Shown here: piece after piece, positions 19,173-28,048 of the stretch
How positions within the stretch are numbered: the first letter of the stretch is position 1
How the letters are laid out: the number at the start of each line of letters is the position of its first letter
Origin: Flavobacteriales bacterium
GTDB lineage: Bacteria > Bacteroidota > Bacteroidia > Flavobacteriales_F > PHOS-HE28
NCBI GenBank assembly: GCA_016712535.1
Contig: JADJQW010000003.1
Coordinates: forward strand, 389,001 to 453,000
Length of the DNA: 64,000 nucleotides
Reading direction: 5' to 3'
Notes under the pieces: generated by a model
Seen by the model: only the letters and a program-made list of their open reading frames with translations
What the model was told of the DNA's origin: nothing
Databases searched by the model: none
Made by a program: the position numbers and the translations under genes

Positions 19173-20192
19173 ATGAAAGCAACGCTCACGCTCGCCTTCG
19201 CACTTCTCGGCACGATCGCGGCCTCCCAATGCGACCACGACCCGGTGATCACTCCTGGCGAAGTGATCCTCTGTCCGAATGAGAGCATCATCCTCAGCAC
19301 CCAGCCTGCCGATAGCTACCAATGGTACAAGGACGGCTCGCCCCTCTTCAATGCGAACCAGCAGAACTTGATGGTGAGCGCTGCCAGCGATGCCGGCTCG
19401 GTATTCACAGTGCTCAGCACCTTGGATGAATGCGGCGAGTTCTCGCCCGGCGTTCTGGTCGATGGCTGGGCCTTCCTTCTACCGTTCGTGATCCACGAGG
19501 GCGATGAGCCTGCGAGCATCGGCGGCAAGGGCGAGAGCTACTACTGCCCCGGCGCTTTCATCCAGCTCACGCTCGGCAGTGTCACGGAGAACATCCAGTG
19601 GACCTTCAACGGCGATCCCATCCCCGGCGCGAACGGGACCGTGCTTTACCCCACCGAGGCCGGCTACTATAGTGCCAGCGGCGCACCGGCGGAGTGCCCG
19701 GATTTCATCATGGGCCTGGGCGTAGAGATCGGCATCTTCTTCCTCGAGGAAGCGCCGCCGGTGATCTTCCAGTTCGAGGAGTCGATCTGCTTCAGTCCGG
19801 CATCAACCGATTTCCAGTGGTACCTCAACGGCGAGCCATTCCAAGCGGATGCCTGCTTCATCCCGACGCAAGGCGGAGTGTATACCGTGGAAGCCACCTA
19901 CGCCTGCGACCCGATCCTCTCCGAGCCTTTCGATCTGGTGCTTGGTCTTGGCGAGGCGGAGGGCAACGCCTTGAGTTCCTGGCCCAATCCTGTGCACGAT
20001 CAGATGAATGTGCGGGCATCCGTGCCGGTCGAGGGTGCTTGGCGCATCTTCTCTGCTGATGGCCGCACGGTGAGCAGCGGGCGCCTCGCCGCCTGCACCG
20101 ATTGCCTCTTTGCGCTGGATGATCTGGGTGCAGGAACCTACACCTTACTGATTGATCAGGAGCCTCCGTTGCGCTTCTCGGTGATTCGCTGA
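19173..20192 (+). CDS. Secreted Ig-like protein with T9SS-type C-terminal domain
   Basis: 339 residues with a signal peptide (MKATLTLAFALLGTIAAS). The mature part has repeated Ig-like or PKD-like units, each with a Cys, a Gly/Pro-rich turn and a YQWYKDG, IQWTFNGDPIPGA or FQWYLNGE strand (three copies). The C-terminal ~80 residues contain SSWPNPVHDQMNV and DDLGAGTYTLLI, a T9SS type A sorting domain. It is probably exported by T9SS and anchored on the surface as an adhesin-like protein; no enzymatic motif is seen. ATG 19173 starts the signal peptide. Confidence 0.82.
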   Translation: MKATLTLAFALLGTIAASQCDHDPVITPGEVILCPNESIILSTQPADSYQWYKDGSPLFNANQQNLMVSAASDAGSVFTVLSTLDECGEFSPGVLVDGWAFLLPFVIHEGDEPASIGGKGESYYCPGAFIQLTLGSVTENIQWTFNGDPIPGANGTVLYPTEAGYYSASGAPAECPDFIMGLGVEIGIFFLEEAPPVIFQFEESICFSPASTDFQWYLNGEPFQADACFIPTQGGVYTVEATYACDPILSEPFDLVLGLGEAEGNALSSWPNPVHDQMNVRASVPVEGAWRIFSADGRTVSSGRLAACTDCLFALDDLGAGTYTLLIDQEPPLRFSVIR

Positions 20193-20317
20193 TGCCGTCG
20201 GCCCGTCGGCCGTGCGGATACGATCCATCCTGTGAAGGAGGGCTTCTGACGCCTGACAGTCAAGGCGTGTCGGCGGAGGGCTAGATTCGGCCCGCCCGAA
20301 GCCAGGACTCGCTCTGG

Positions 20318-21436
20318 ATGGCGGCATGCATGGAGCCCAAGCAACGGATCAAGTTCATTCCTGTCGAGAAGTCCGATTTCCACGCCACCGTCCGTGCCCG
20401 TGTTGAGGCTTACTTCAAGGAGCACGGTATCAGCCCGCACGCCAATGGCGCCATGGTGCTCAAGACGGTGGTGCTGTTGGCCATGTACATGGTGCCTTTC
20501 GTGGTCATCCTGCTTGCCCAACCTTCGCCCGGCGCGCAAATGGCCCTGTGGGCAGTCATGGGCTTGGGCCTCGCCGGCATCGGCATGAGCGTGATGCACG
20601 ACGCCAACCATGGCGCTTACTCTTCCAACGAGCGCGTGAACTGGTGGCTGGGTCACACCCTGAACCTGCTTGGTGGCAGCACGCACAATTGGAAGCTGCA
20701 GCACAACATCCTGCATCATACCTACACCAATATCACGCACATGGACGACGATATCGCCGATCGCCTGGTGCTGAAATTCTCGCCTCATTCCACCACCCGG
20801 TGGTACCACCGCTTCCAATGGCTCTATGCTTCGCTCTTCTATGGCCTGCTCTCGCTCTACTGGGTCTTGGCCAAGGACCTGATCCAGTTCCCCCAGTACA
20901 TCCGGCGCGGGCTCATGCCCGGAAGCGCCCGTAGCCATCGCATCGCCCTGCTGCGCATCATTGCCGTGAAGGTGATCTACTTCCTCGTGGTGATCGGCAT
21001 GCCCATCGCGCTCGGATTGCCGTGGTTGCTGGTGGTGCTGGGCTTCTTGCTCCAGCACTTCATCGCCGGGGCCATCCTGACGCTGGTGTTCCAGCTCGCG
21101 CACACCGTGGAGGGCACTGACCACCCCATGCCCGATGCGAAAGGCGTGATCGCCGACGACTGGGCGGCGCACCAGATGCGCACCACGGTGGACTTCAGCC
21201 CAGGCAATCCGGTGATCGGCTGGTACGTGGGCGGCCTCAATTACCAGATAGAGCACCACCTCTTCCCGCGGGTCTCCCACGTTCATTATCCGGCGATCGC
21301 GCCCATCGTGGAGCGCACCGCTCGCGAGTTCGGCCTGCCCTATAACGTGAATCGCACGCTGCTCGAAGCGTTGCGCTCGCACTTCGCGCTCCTTCGGCGC
21401 ATCGGGCTCCCGAGCTTGAATGAGGCGATCGGGTAG
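20318..21436 (+). CDS. Membrane fatty acid desaturase (front-end/acyl-lipid type)
   Basis: 372 residues with several hydrophobic helices and the three histidine boxes of membrane di-iron desaturases: HDANH (near 93), HNILHH (near 129) and QIEHH (near 310). Gln in place of the first His of the third box is typical of front-end desaturases. The enzyme inserts a double bond into membrane lipid acyl chains. The start may be ATG 20318 or ATG 20330. Its stop TAG is directly followed by the stop of the convergent LysM gene, forming TAGCTA. Confidence 0.9.
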   Translation: MAACMEPKQRIKFIPVEKSDFHATVRARVEAYFKEHGISPHANGAMVLKTVVLLAMYMVPFVVILLAQPSPGAQMALWAVMGLGLAGIGMSVMHDANHGAYSSNERVNWWLGHTLNLLGGSTHNWKLQHNILHHTYTNITHMDDDIADRLVLKFSPHSTTRWYHRFQWLYASLFYGLLSLYWVLAKDLIQFPQYIRRGLMPGSARSHRIALLRIIAVKVIYFLVVIGMPIALGLPWLLVVLGFLLQHFIAGAILTLVFQLAHTVEGTDHPMPDAKGVIADDWAAHQMRTTVDFSPGNPVIGWYVGGLNYQIEHHLFPRVSHVHYPAIAPIVERTAREFGLPYNVNRTLLEALRSHFALLRRIGLPSLNEAIG

Positions 21437-23257
21437 CTACTGCGCCCGCTCCAACTTCAGGTCCTTCACCTGCAGCATCACGCCGAATTCATTGCGCAGG
21501 CCGTTCTCAGGGCCGGTGCGGCTCATGCGGAAGCCGGTGTGCAACGGCTGCTCCGGCACCGATGAATCCGCGTCGATGCGGCCGTGCAGCATGAGGGCGC
21601 GCGCATACTGGAAGGTGACGTCGTATCCGAGAAGCGCGTACTCATCCACATCGTGCTGGAAGCGCTCGCGGAACCGCGCGATGAAGCGCTGCGTGGCTGC
21701 GTCTTCAGCGTTGAAGTGGCTGGCCGAAGCGTAGGTGAATCCGAGCGCGTCGAGGTCGCTGGCGGAAACGGGGTCCATGTGCAGCCAGCTCTCCATGCCG
21801 ACCAGGCGTATGCTGTTCTTCGCTGCAAGGGCCTTGAGCTTAACCACCACGGTGGCTGCGAACTCCACGTCCTCGCTGGGCACCACGATCACATTAAGGC
21901 GCGCGCCATCGAGTTTCAAGGCCAGCTCGCCGAGATCGCGGCGGCCAGTGCGCAGCACGAGGACGCTGTCGCGCAGCTTCCCGCCCTGGTTGGTCATGGC
22001 GGCGTTGAGCGCATTGATCATCGGCTCTTGGATCTCCTTGTCGCTGAGGATGTCGGGCCGCAGCACGATGATGTTGTCGCGCGCGTGAGCAGCGGCGAGC
22101 CAGCGTGCAGCATGGCGCACCAGGTCGGTGCGCGCGGGCACGGCCTTGGATACATTGGCGAAGCCCAGCACCACCTTGTTGCTCTGCGGAACAGGGCACA
22201 CGATGGGCAGCCGGGGATGCGAACGGGCCAGCTGCTCGATCGCAGCGCGGTGGAAGGGCCCGATGCACAGGTCAAGGGTGGCGAGCGCGGGATCCTTCAG
22301 CGCGCTGCTCCATTGGAGTGCATCGTCGCCCACGTCGAAGGCCTTGACTTCTGCGTTCAGGCCAAGGCTGGCGAGCGAGTCGAGTGCGATGAGCGAGCCG
22401 CCGTAGAACTGGGCTGCAATGCGCGATGCCTCGTGGAAGCGTGGTCCGTCCGCAGCGGTGGCCGATGCCACGATCATGCTGTCGTTGCGCTCAGTGGCGA
22501 ATGGCAGCAACAGGCCGATCCGGTGCAGCGTACTCGGCGCAGCGGCGGGCGCGGGCGGCTTCAGCGGCTCCGGAGCGGGCCCCAGTTGCGGTATGCGCAC
22601 GGTGGATCCGGCCTTGAGCCCTTCTGGCAGTCCGTCGTTGGCGGTCAAGATCGCCTCGGGTTTCACGCTGTAGCGCTGTCCCAGGCTGAAGAGGGTCTCT
22701 CCCGGTTGCACGGTGTGGTCGATCGTGTGCATCGGCTCGGCCGGCCGGAGCGCGGGATCGGCTGCTGCCTGAGCTGATGCGGCGGGAACGATGATCACCG
22801 CGCCTTCGCGCAGCCCGCTCACCGCGTCGGGATTGCGCTCGAGGAGCACATTGATGTCGGTGCCGTAGCGCTTGGCGATCCCGAAGAGCGTTTCCTTCTT
22901 TCCAACGGTATGGCTCAGCTCGCCGTCCTTCAGAAGCGCAGGCGCATGGCGTGCTTCCTTCTTCACCACTGCCGCTTGAGGGATCAACAGCTCTTGCCCG
23001 ATGCCGATGCCGCTTCGCGCCTCCGGGTTGGCGTTGATCAGTGCTTCCACCGGCACTGCGAACGAACGTGATATGGCGAAAAGGGTCTGGCCTTGCTCAA
23101 CTCGATGCACGGTGAACTTCTTCCCATCGATGATGCGGGTCTCTTGGGCCCAGGAGACGAGGGGCAGGAGCAGGAGGCATGCAGCGAGATGCAGCCTGCA
23201 ACGCGTGATGGCCCTGTGCGCAGGGCCAGCCATCAACCCTTTGGCTCGAGCGTTCAT
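21437..23257 (-). CDS. LysM-repeat protein with periplasmic-binding-like domain
   Basis: About 606 residues: a signal peptide (LAACLLLLPLVSWAQ); three LysM repeats (HRVEQGQTLFAISRSFAV, HTVGKKETLFGIAKRYG, HTVQPGETLFSLGQRYSV) that bind peptidoglycan; then a ~350-residue domain resembling type-1 periplasmic-binding proteins (RIGLLLPFATE, GPFHRAAIEQLA, YDVTFQYARAL). It may sense or organise cell-wall components. ATG 23257 overlaps the guaA stop as ATGA, so it is translated together with guaA; an ATG at 23263 is also possible. Confidence 0.85.
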   Translation of the reverse strand: MNARAKGLMAGPAHRAITRCRLHLAACLLLLPLVSWAQETRIIDGKKFTVHRVEQGQTLFAISRSFAVPVEALINANPEARSGIGIGQELLIPQAAVVKKEARHAPALLKDGELSHTVGKKETLFGIAKRYGTDINVLLERNPDAVSGLREGAVIIVPAASAQAAADPALRPAEPMHTIDHTVQPGETLFSLGQRYSVKPEAILTANDGLPEGLKAGSTVRIPQLGPAPEPLKPPAPAAAPSTLHRIGLLLPFATERNDSMIVASATAADGPRFHEASRIAAQFYGGSLIALDSLASLGLNAEVKAFDVGDDALQWSSALKDPALATLDLCIGPFHRAAIEQLARSHPRLPIVCPVPQSNKVVLGFANVSKAVPARTDLVRHAARWLAAAHARDNIIVLRPDILSDKEIQEPMINALNAAMTNQGGKLRDSVLVLRTGRRDLGELALKLDGARLNVIVVPSEDVEFAATVVVKLKALAAKNSIRLVGMESWLHMDPVSASDLDALGFTYASASHFNAEDAATQRFIARFRERFQHDVDEYALLGYDVTFQYARALMLHGRIDADSSVPEQPLHTGFRMSRTGPENGLRNEFGVMLQVKDLKLERAQ

Positions 23258-24786
23258 TCCCATTCAATGGTAGCCGGCGGCTTGCTGCTGATGTCGTAGA
23301 CCACGCGGTTCACGCCCTTCACGCGGTTGATGACCTGGTTCGATATCCGTGCCAGGAACTCGTAGGGGAGGTGGCACCAGTCAGCGGTCATGCCGTCGGT
23401 GCTGCTCACGGCTCGCAAGGCCACAGCGTTCTCATAGGTGCGCTCATCGCCCATCACGCCCACGCTGCGCACAGGGAGGAGGATGGCGCCTGCCTGCCAC
23501 ACCTGGTCGTACAGGCCCTCGTCGCGCAGGCCCTGGATGAAGATGTGATCGACCTCCTGCAGCAGGGCCACCTTCTCGGGCGTGATCTCGCCGAGGATGC
23601 GGATGGCAAGGCCTGGCCCGGGGAATGGATGCCGTCCGAGGATAATGGGGTCAAGGCCCAGCTCGCGGCCCACGCGGCGCACTTCGTCCTTGAAGAGCAG
23701 GCGCAGCGGCTCCACCACTTGCAGCTTCATCCGGTCCGGCAATCCGCCCACGTTGTGATGGCTCTTGATCGTGACGCTGGGCCCGTTCACGCTCACGCTC
23801 TCGATCACATCAGGGTAGATGGTCCCTTGGCCCAGCCACTTCACGCCCCGGATGCGATGCGCTTCGCGGTCGAAGACCTCGATGAAGGTGCGGCCGATGG
23901 CCTTGCGCTTCGCCTCGGGCTCGTCCAATCCCTTCAGCGCGGAATAGAATTCCGCCTTGGCATCGACGCCGGTGATGTTGAGGCCGAGGTGGCGATAGCT
24001 CTCGAGCACGCGCGCGTATTCGTCCTTGCGCAACAAGCCGTTATCCACGAAGATGCAATGGAGCTGTTCTCCGATGGCGCGGTCGAGCAGGAGAGCGGCC
24101 ACGCTGCTGTCGACACCGCCGCTAAGGGCGAGCACCACTTGATCCTCACCGAGCTGCTGCTTCAGGCTGGCCACGGTGCGCTCCACGAAGCCGTGAGGCG
24201 TCCAATTGCCGGTGCAACCGCAGATGCCGATCACGAAGTTGTGCAGCAGCTGCAGGCCGTCGGTGCTGTGATAGACCTCGGGGTGGAATTGCACGCCGTA
24301 CGTGAGCAGGTCACGCAATGCGAAGGCGGCCACCGGCACGTCCTTGGTGCTGGCGATCACGTCCATGGCCTCGCTCGGTGCGGTGATGCTATCACCGTGG
24401 CTCATCCAGACCTGCGTTCCGGCTTCGATGCCGTCGAAAAGATGATTGTCGGCGATGGTGCTCAGGTGTGCGCGTCCGTATTCGCGGATGCGGCTCTTCT
24501 CAACCGGTGCCCCCATGCGCTTGGCGATGAGCTGCGCGCCGTAGCAGACCGCGAGGATCGGTTTTGCGCCGATGATCCCTGTAAGGTCCGTGTCCGGCGG
24601 ATCCGTGTCGTGAACGCTGCTCGGGCTGCCGCTCAGGATCACGCCCAGCACGCTGGGGTCATGAGCGAATTGCTGCGCTTTGCTGAAAGGATGGATCTCG
24701 CAATAGACATTCAGTTCGCGCACCCGGCGCGCGATGAGCTGGGTGTACTGCGAGCCGTGGTCGAGGATGAGGATGGATTCGGGCAA
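23254..24786 (-). CDS. guaA: GMP synthase (glutamine-hydrolysing)
   Basis: 510 residues. The class I glutamine amidotransferase domain has Cys81 in LAVCYGAQ and GVQFHPE. The ATP pyrophosphatase domain has the PP-loop LSGGVDSSV, and the C-terminal dimerisation domain ends PPATIEWE. The enzyme converts XMP to GMP. A TTG start at 24786 is proposed: it gives the usual family N-terminus (PESILILDHGSQYTQL) and usual length, and a TACCTTCG promoter box lies at 24823-24830, downstream of the only more upstream candidate start. Confidence 0.96.
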   Translation of the reverse strand: MPESILILDHGSQYTQLIARRVRELNVYCEIHPFSKAQQFAHDPSVLGVILSGSPSSVHDTDPPDTDLTGIIGAKPILAVCYGAQLIAKRMGAPVEKSRIREYGRAHLSTIADNHLFDGIEAGTQVWMSHGDSITAPSEAMDVIASTKDVPVAAFALRDLLTYGVQFHPEVYHSTDGLQLLHNFVIGICGCTGNWTPHGFVERTVASLKQQLGEDQVVLALSGGVDSSVAALLLDRAIGEQLHCIFVDNGLLRKDEYARVLESYRHLGLNITGVDAKAEFYSALKGLDEPEAKRKAIGRTFIEVFDREAHRIRGVKWLGQGTIYPDVIESVSVNGPSVTIKSHHNVGGLPDRMKLQVVEPLRLLFKDEVRRVGRELGLDPIILGRHPFPGPGLAIRILGEITPEKVALLQEVDHIFIQGLRDEGLYDQVWQAGAILLPVRSVGVMGDERTYENAVALRAVSSTDGMTADWCHLPYEFLARISNQVINRVKGVNRVVYDISSKPPATIEWE

Positions 24787-24822
24787 GTTCGTGCGCCGCG
24801 CGATGGGTGCGTCGGCAGGCGG

Positions 24823-24830
24823 CGAAGGTA
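24823..24830 (-). promoter_or_regulatory. -7 promoter box of guaA
   Basis: TACCTTCG on the minus strand, 36 bases upstream of the proposed TTG start. If used, transcription begins downstream of the longer ORF's first codon (24864), which supports the TTG start. Confidence 0.5.
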
Positions 24831-24910
24831 GCCAGCGGGGTGTGAGCGTTGCGTGCCGGAGCAACGTCGATCAAGGGGCTCATGGGCCTTGTGGACGGCC
24901 CGGCACGCAG

Positions 24911-25390
24911 TCATCCTGCCGGAAGCGAGCGTTGGAACACCACCAGGTCGTTGGCGGGTATCCGCTCAAGTTCGAGCATCCGCATCTGCGTGATCAATTG
25001 CCCGCGATGCTGCGTGCTGTGATTGAAGCAATGCAGGAGCATGCGCCACACCGGGCTCCGATGCTCATTCCCCTTGAGGTCGCGGTAGGCGCGCTCGCTC
25101 GCGAATCCGGCTTCATCCATGCCGTGCACGAGTTCGCGCAGGCGCTCGCAATGCGTGATGAGGGTGCCGACGGCCATGCTCGGTTCAGCAGGCCAGCGCA
25201 CCGGTGTGCCCTGCAGGCGATGGGTCCAGGCGCATTCCGCATCGCGGATGTGCAGCACCGTTTTGCGCAGCGATGGGAAGCTGCTCGGGGCCAGCGCATC
25301 GAGGGTCTCCTCCGATTCCTCGGTCAAGCGCTCAACGAAGCGCGTGTTGGCCCAATGGTCATAGTCCGCGAATTCGCGCAGGAGGGTCAT
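24911..25390 (-). CDS. DinB-family protein
   Basis: 159 residues of a four-helix-bundle DinB/DUF664 protein. It has YDHWANTRF at the start, VLHIRDAECAWTHRL in the second helix and HSTQHRGQL in the last, giving the three-His metal-site pattern of the superfamily. Members include metal-dependent thiol transferases; the substrate is unknown. Two adjacent ATGs (25393, 25390) are possible starts. It is divergent from the next gene with only about 22 bases between. Confidence 0.85.
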   Translation of the reverse strand: MTLLREFADYDHWANTRFVERLTEESEETLDALAPSSFPSLRKTVLHIRDAECAWTHRLQGTPVRWPAEPSMAVGTLITHCERLRELVHGMDEAGFASERAYRDLKGNEHRSPVWRMLLHCFNHSTQHRGQLITQMRMLELERIPANDLVVFQRSLPAG

Positions 25391-25414
25391 CATGGCGTTG
25401 GTAGGTGGATAACA

Positions 25415-26032
25415 ATGTTGAAATCGGACGAAGCGGCGCCACGGATCGACGGGCGCGACCCCTGGATCTTCGCGGGAACCAAGATCGGCATGATCTCAAC
25501 ACTTTTCGGAAGGAAGCGCATCACGGAGGAGAAGCTGGCGAATGTGTTCGTCAATAGCGTGCTGGAGATGTGCAGCGATGGATTCCCGTTAGTGGCGGCC
25601 GAATTGAATGAAGCCCCGGAGTTCGAGGAATGCCCGGGCTTGAGCGAGGAGGACGACGCCCGGTTCCTCTTGATCGTTCTCACGGCCAATCTGATGGAGA
25701 TGCACCGCGCCCTTGGGCCTGGCACCGACAAGCGCATGCATGCATTGTCCATCTCGAAGTTCGCGCAGGCCACCGGCCAGGGCTGCACTGATGTGGAGCA
25801 AGCCGTGCGCGCGCTCAGCGACCGCATGTCGCGCCTGAACGCACCGAGCAAGAACTCCGTGTACGCCATGGGCAAGGCGGTCTTCCTGGAATACGATCTG
25901 TACCGTTTCCAGGATGAGTATTTCCGTGGCACGCGCTCGCCGAATCCCATCGTCCTTAAGCGCCTGAACGCCCTGTTCGGCTATTTCCTCTTCGGCTGGT
26001 CCGAAGTGCAGGAGCAGTACCGCATCGGGTAG
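25415..26032 (+). CDS. Hypothetical helical protein
   Basis: 205 residues, largely helical and without signal peptide or membrane segment. Recognisable pieces are FAGTKIGMISTLFGRKRITEEKLANVFVN near the start (a possible helical core), an acidic middle (EAPEFEECPGLSEEDD) and FLEYDLYRFQDEYFRG near the end. It is unlike any family I can name. The long in-frame extension upstream to 24734 was discarded because it is antisense to DinB. The ATG at 25415 follows DinB divergently. Confidence 0.6.
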   Translation: MLKSDEAAPRIDGRDPWIFAGTKIGMISTLFGRKRITEEKLANVFVNSVLEMCSDGFPLVAAELNEAPEFEECPGLSEEDDARFLLIVLTANLMEMHRALGPGTDKRMHALSISKFAQATGQGCTDVEQAVRALSDRMSRLNAPSKNSVYAMGKAVFLEYDLYRFQDEYFRGTRSPNPIVLKRLNALFGYFLFGWSEVQEQYRIG

Positions 26033-26077
26033 TTGCAGCGGACGAAGGATCGGTTCACGGCTTACTTTCGATGAGCC

Positions 26078-28045
26078 GTGAGGAATCTGGTCGTTGCGCT
26101 CATCCTGCTGCCTCTGAGCACCAGGGGCCAGCTCGCCGTATGGGGTGAGGAGTTCGAGAACGCGTGCACGGGCGGCTGCTACGCATCGGCCTACACAGGT
26201 CCGAACGGCGCCTGGAGCGTTACGAGCACCGGAACCAACGGAGCGTGCGCTAATCGCTGGTTCATCAGCTGCCGTGAGAATGGGCAGGCAGTAGGCGCCT
26301 GCGGGGCGGGCTGCGGAACCAACGAGACCCTGCACATCGGCAACGATATCAGCTGCGTCTCGCCGAATGGCTGCTTCTTCTGCCCTGCGGGCGATTGCGG
26401 TGCCGCTTATGATGCCGGTTGCCCGCCGGCGCTGTGCGCCTTCTGCTGTTCATGCAATTCTTCCCAGACCGATCAGCGCGCCGAGTCGCCCATGATCAAC
26501 CTGACGGGGCTCGCGGGCCTCACGCTCAGCTTCAAGTACATCGAGAACGGGCAGGGCACGGCTGACAATGCTACGCTCTGGTACTACAACGGTTCTGCTT
26601 GGAACCAGCTCATCGACCTTCCGAAGGCGCCCGTGTGCGGCAGCGGCCAGGGACAATGGACCAGCTATAGCATCGCCTTGCCCGCCAGCGCCGACAACAA
26701 CCCGAACGTGCGAATCGGCTTCCGCTGGGTGAACAACAACGATGGCTCGGGCGCCGACCCGAGTTTCGCGGTGGATGATGTGCAGCTCACCATCCCCTTC
26801 AGCGCGCCGGGCACCGGGCTGATCGTGAACGAACTGAGCAATGGGCCCAGCGGCGCGAAGGAGTACGTGGAGCTGATCGCCGTGGGGCCACCCTGCTCCA
26901 CGATCGATATCCGGGGCATCAAGGTCGATGACAACAACGGCTCCCTCTACAATGGATTCGGCGCCACGCTCGTGAACAGCGGAACCGCTGCGGGCCACCT
27001 GCGCTTCGCGAGCATCGCGCAATGGGCGGCCGTGCCCACCGGGAGCATCATCCTGCTCTACAACAACACCGACCCCAACGCTTCGCTGCCTCCCGATGAT
27101 CCCAGCGATGCATCGCCTGCGGACAAGCGGTACATCCTGCCGGTGAGCCATCCGAGCATGCAGGGGTGCGGCACATCGCCCAATCCGGCCAGCACATCGG
27201 GCTACTTCAGCTGCGCCTGGGGCGCCGGCAATTGGAACTACATGAGCTTCCGCAATGAGGGCGATGCGGCGCAGACGCGCGATGCACAGGGCCGTTACTT
27301 CCACGGCATCAGCTATGGCACCAATGGGCAGAACATGAACAACGGAGGGCTCGACAACCTCCGCATCAGCGCCATGGACCACACCGGCCGCGTGCTCTTC
27401 TTCAACAGCGGCAACTACCGCTTGGCCGCCAACTTCACCAGCGCTGGTGTCGCGGGCGCCGAAACGCCGGGCGCACCGAATAGTCCCGCCAACCTCGCCT
27501 TCATAGCCACCTTCGATTGCCCGTTGCCCATCGAGCTGCTCACCTTCACGGTGCGGGAGGAGGATCGCATTGCGCGCCTGCGTTGGAGCACCGCCAGCGA
27601 GCAGGGCAATGCGTGGTTCATCGTCGAGCGATCAACCGACGCGCAGCGCTTCATGCCGATCGCGCAGCTGCCCGGTGCAGGCGATTCGCACGAGCGCCGC
27701 GATTACATCTTCGATGATGCGCAGCCCTTGCCGGGGATCGGCTATTACCGCCTGCGCCAGGTCGATCTCGATGGAGGCGGCTCATTGAGCCAGGTGGTGG
27801 CGCTGAGCCGTTCGGCCATTCCAGGGCTGTGGGCGGGCCAAGGGGCGGATGGCCTCTTGCGCATCGGCGGCGGTGATGGAGCTGCGCGCCTTGAAATGAG
27901 TGATGCGCTAGGGCGATCGCTGCTGCGGATCCCGATTGATCAATGGCCGATCGAGCTAGTGCCGCCCCAATGCGCTTTGGGCCTCGTGGTGATCACGGTC
28001 GATTCGGGATCCGGGCGATGGAGCACCCGCATGGTGCTGGACTGA
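26078..28045 (+). CDS. Large secreted Cys-rich protein with lamin-tail-like and T9SS-like regions
   Basis: 655 residues from GTG 26078, preceded by TACTTTCG at 26063-26070. There is a signal peptide (LVVALILLPLSTRGQ), then a Cys-rich region (~25-130, about 18 Cys) that probably forms disulfides, then a jelly-roll-like segment (LTLSFKYIENGQGTADNATLW, shown here only as LTLSFKYIENG). LIVNELSNGPSGAKEYVELI is a lamin-tail (LTD) signature. ELLTFTVREE and WSTASEQGNAWFIVERS are the segment often found before T9SS domains. The C-terminus (~70 residues) is weakly T9SS-like. Probably an exported surface protein; function unknown. Confidence 0.75.
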   Translation: MRNLVVALILLPLSTRGQLAVWGEEFENACTGGCYASAYTGPNGAWSVTSTGTNGACANRWFISCRENGQAVGACGAGCGTNETLHIGNDISCVSPNGCFFCPAGDCGAAYDAGCPPALCAFCCSCNSSQTDQRAESPMINLTGLAGLTLSFKYIENGQGTADNATLWYYNGSAWNQLIDLPKAPVCGSGQGQWTSYSIALPASADNNPNVRIGFRWVNNNDGSGADPSFAVDDVQLTIPFSAPGTGLIVNELSNGPSGAKEYVELIAVGPPCSTIDIRGIKVDDNNGSLYNGFGATLVNSGTAAGHLRFASIAQWAAVPTGSIILLYNNTDPNASLPPDDPSDASPADKRYILPVSHPSMQGCGTSPNPASTSGYFSCAWGAGNWNYMSFRNEGDAAQTRDAQGRYFHGISYGTNGQNMNNGGLDNLRISAMDHTGRVLFFNSGNYRLAANFTSAGVAGAETPGAPNSPANLAFIATFDCPLPIELLTFTVREEDRIARLRWSTASEQGNAWFIVERSTDAQRFMPIAQLPGAGDSHERRDYIFDDAQPLPGIGYYRLRQVDLDGGGSLSQVVALSRSAIPGLWAGQGADGLLRIGGGDGAARLEMSDALGRSLLRIPIDQWPIELVPPQCALGLVVITVDSGSGRWSTRMVLD

Positions 28046-28048
28046 ACG

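Noticed and set aside
24734..25414. Upstream extension of the hypothetical gene at 25415
   Set aside because: Antisense to DinB and without conserved sequence.
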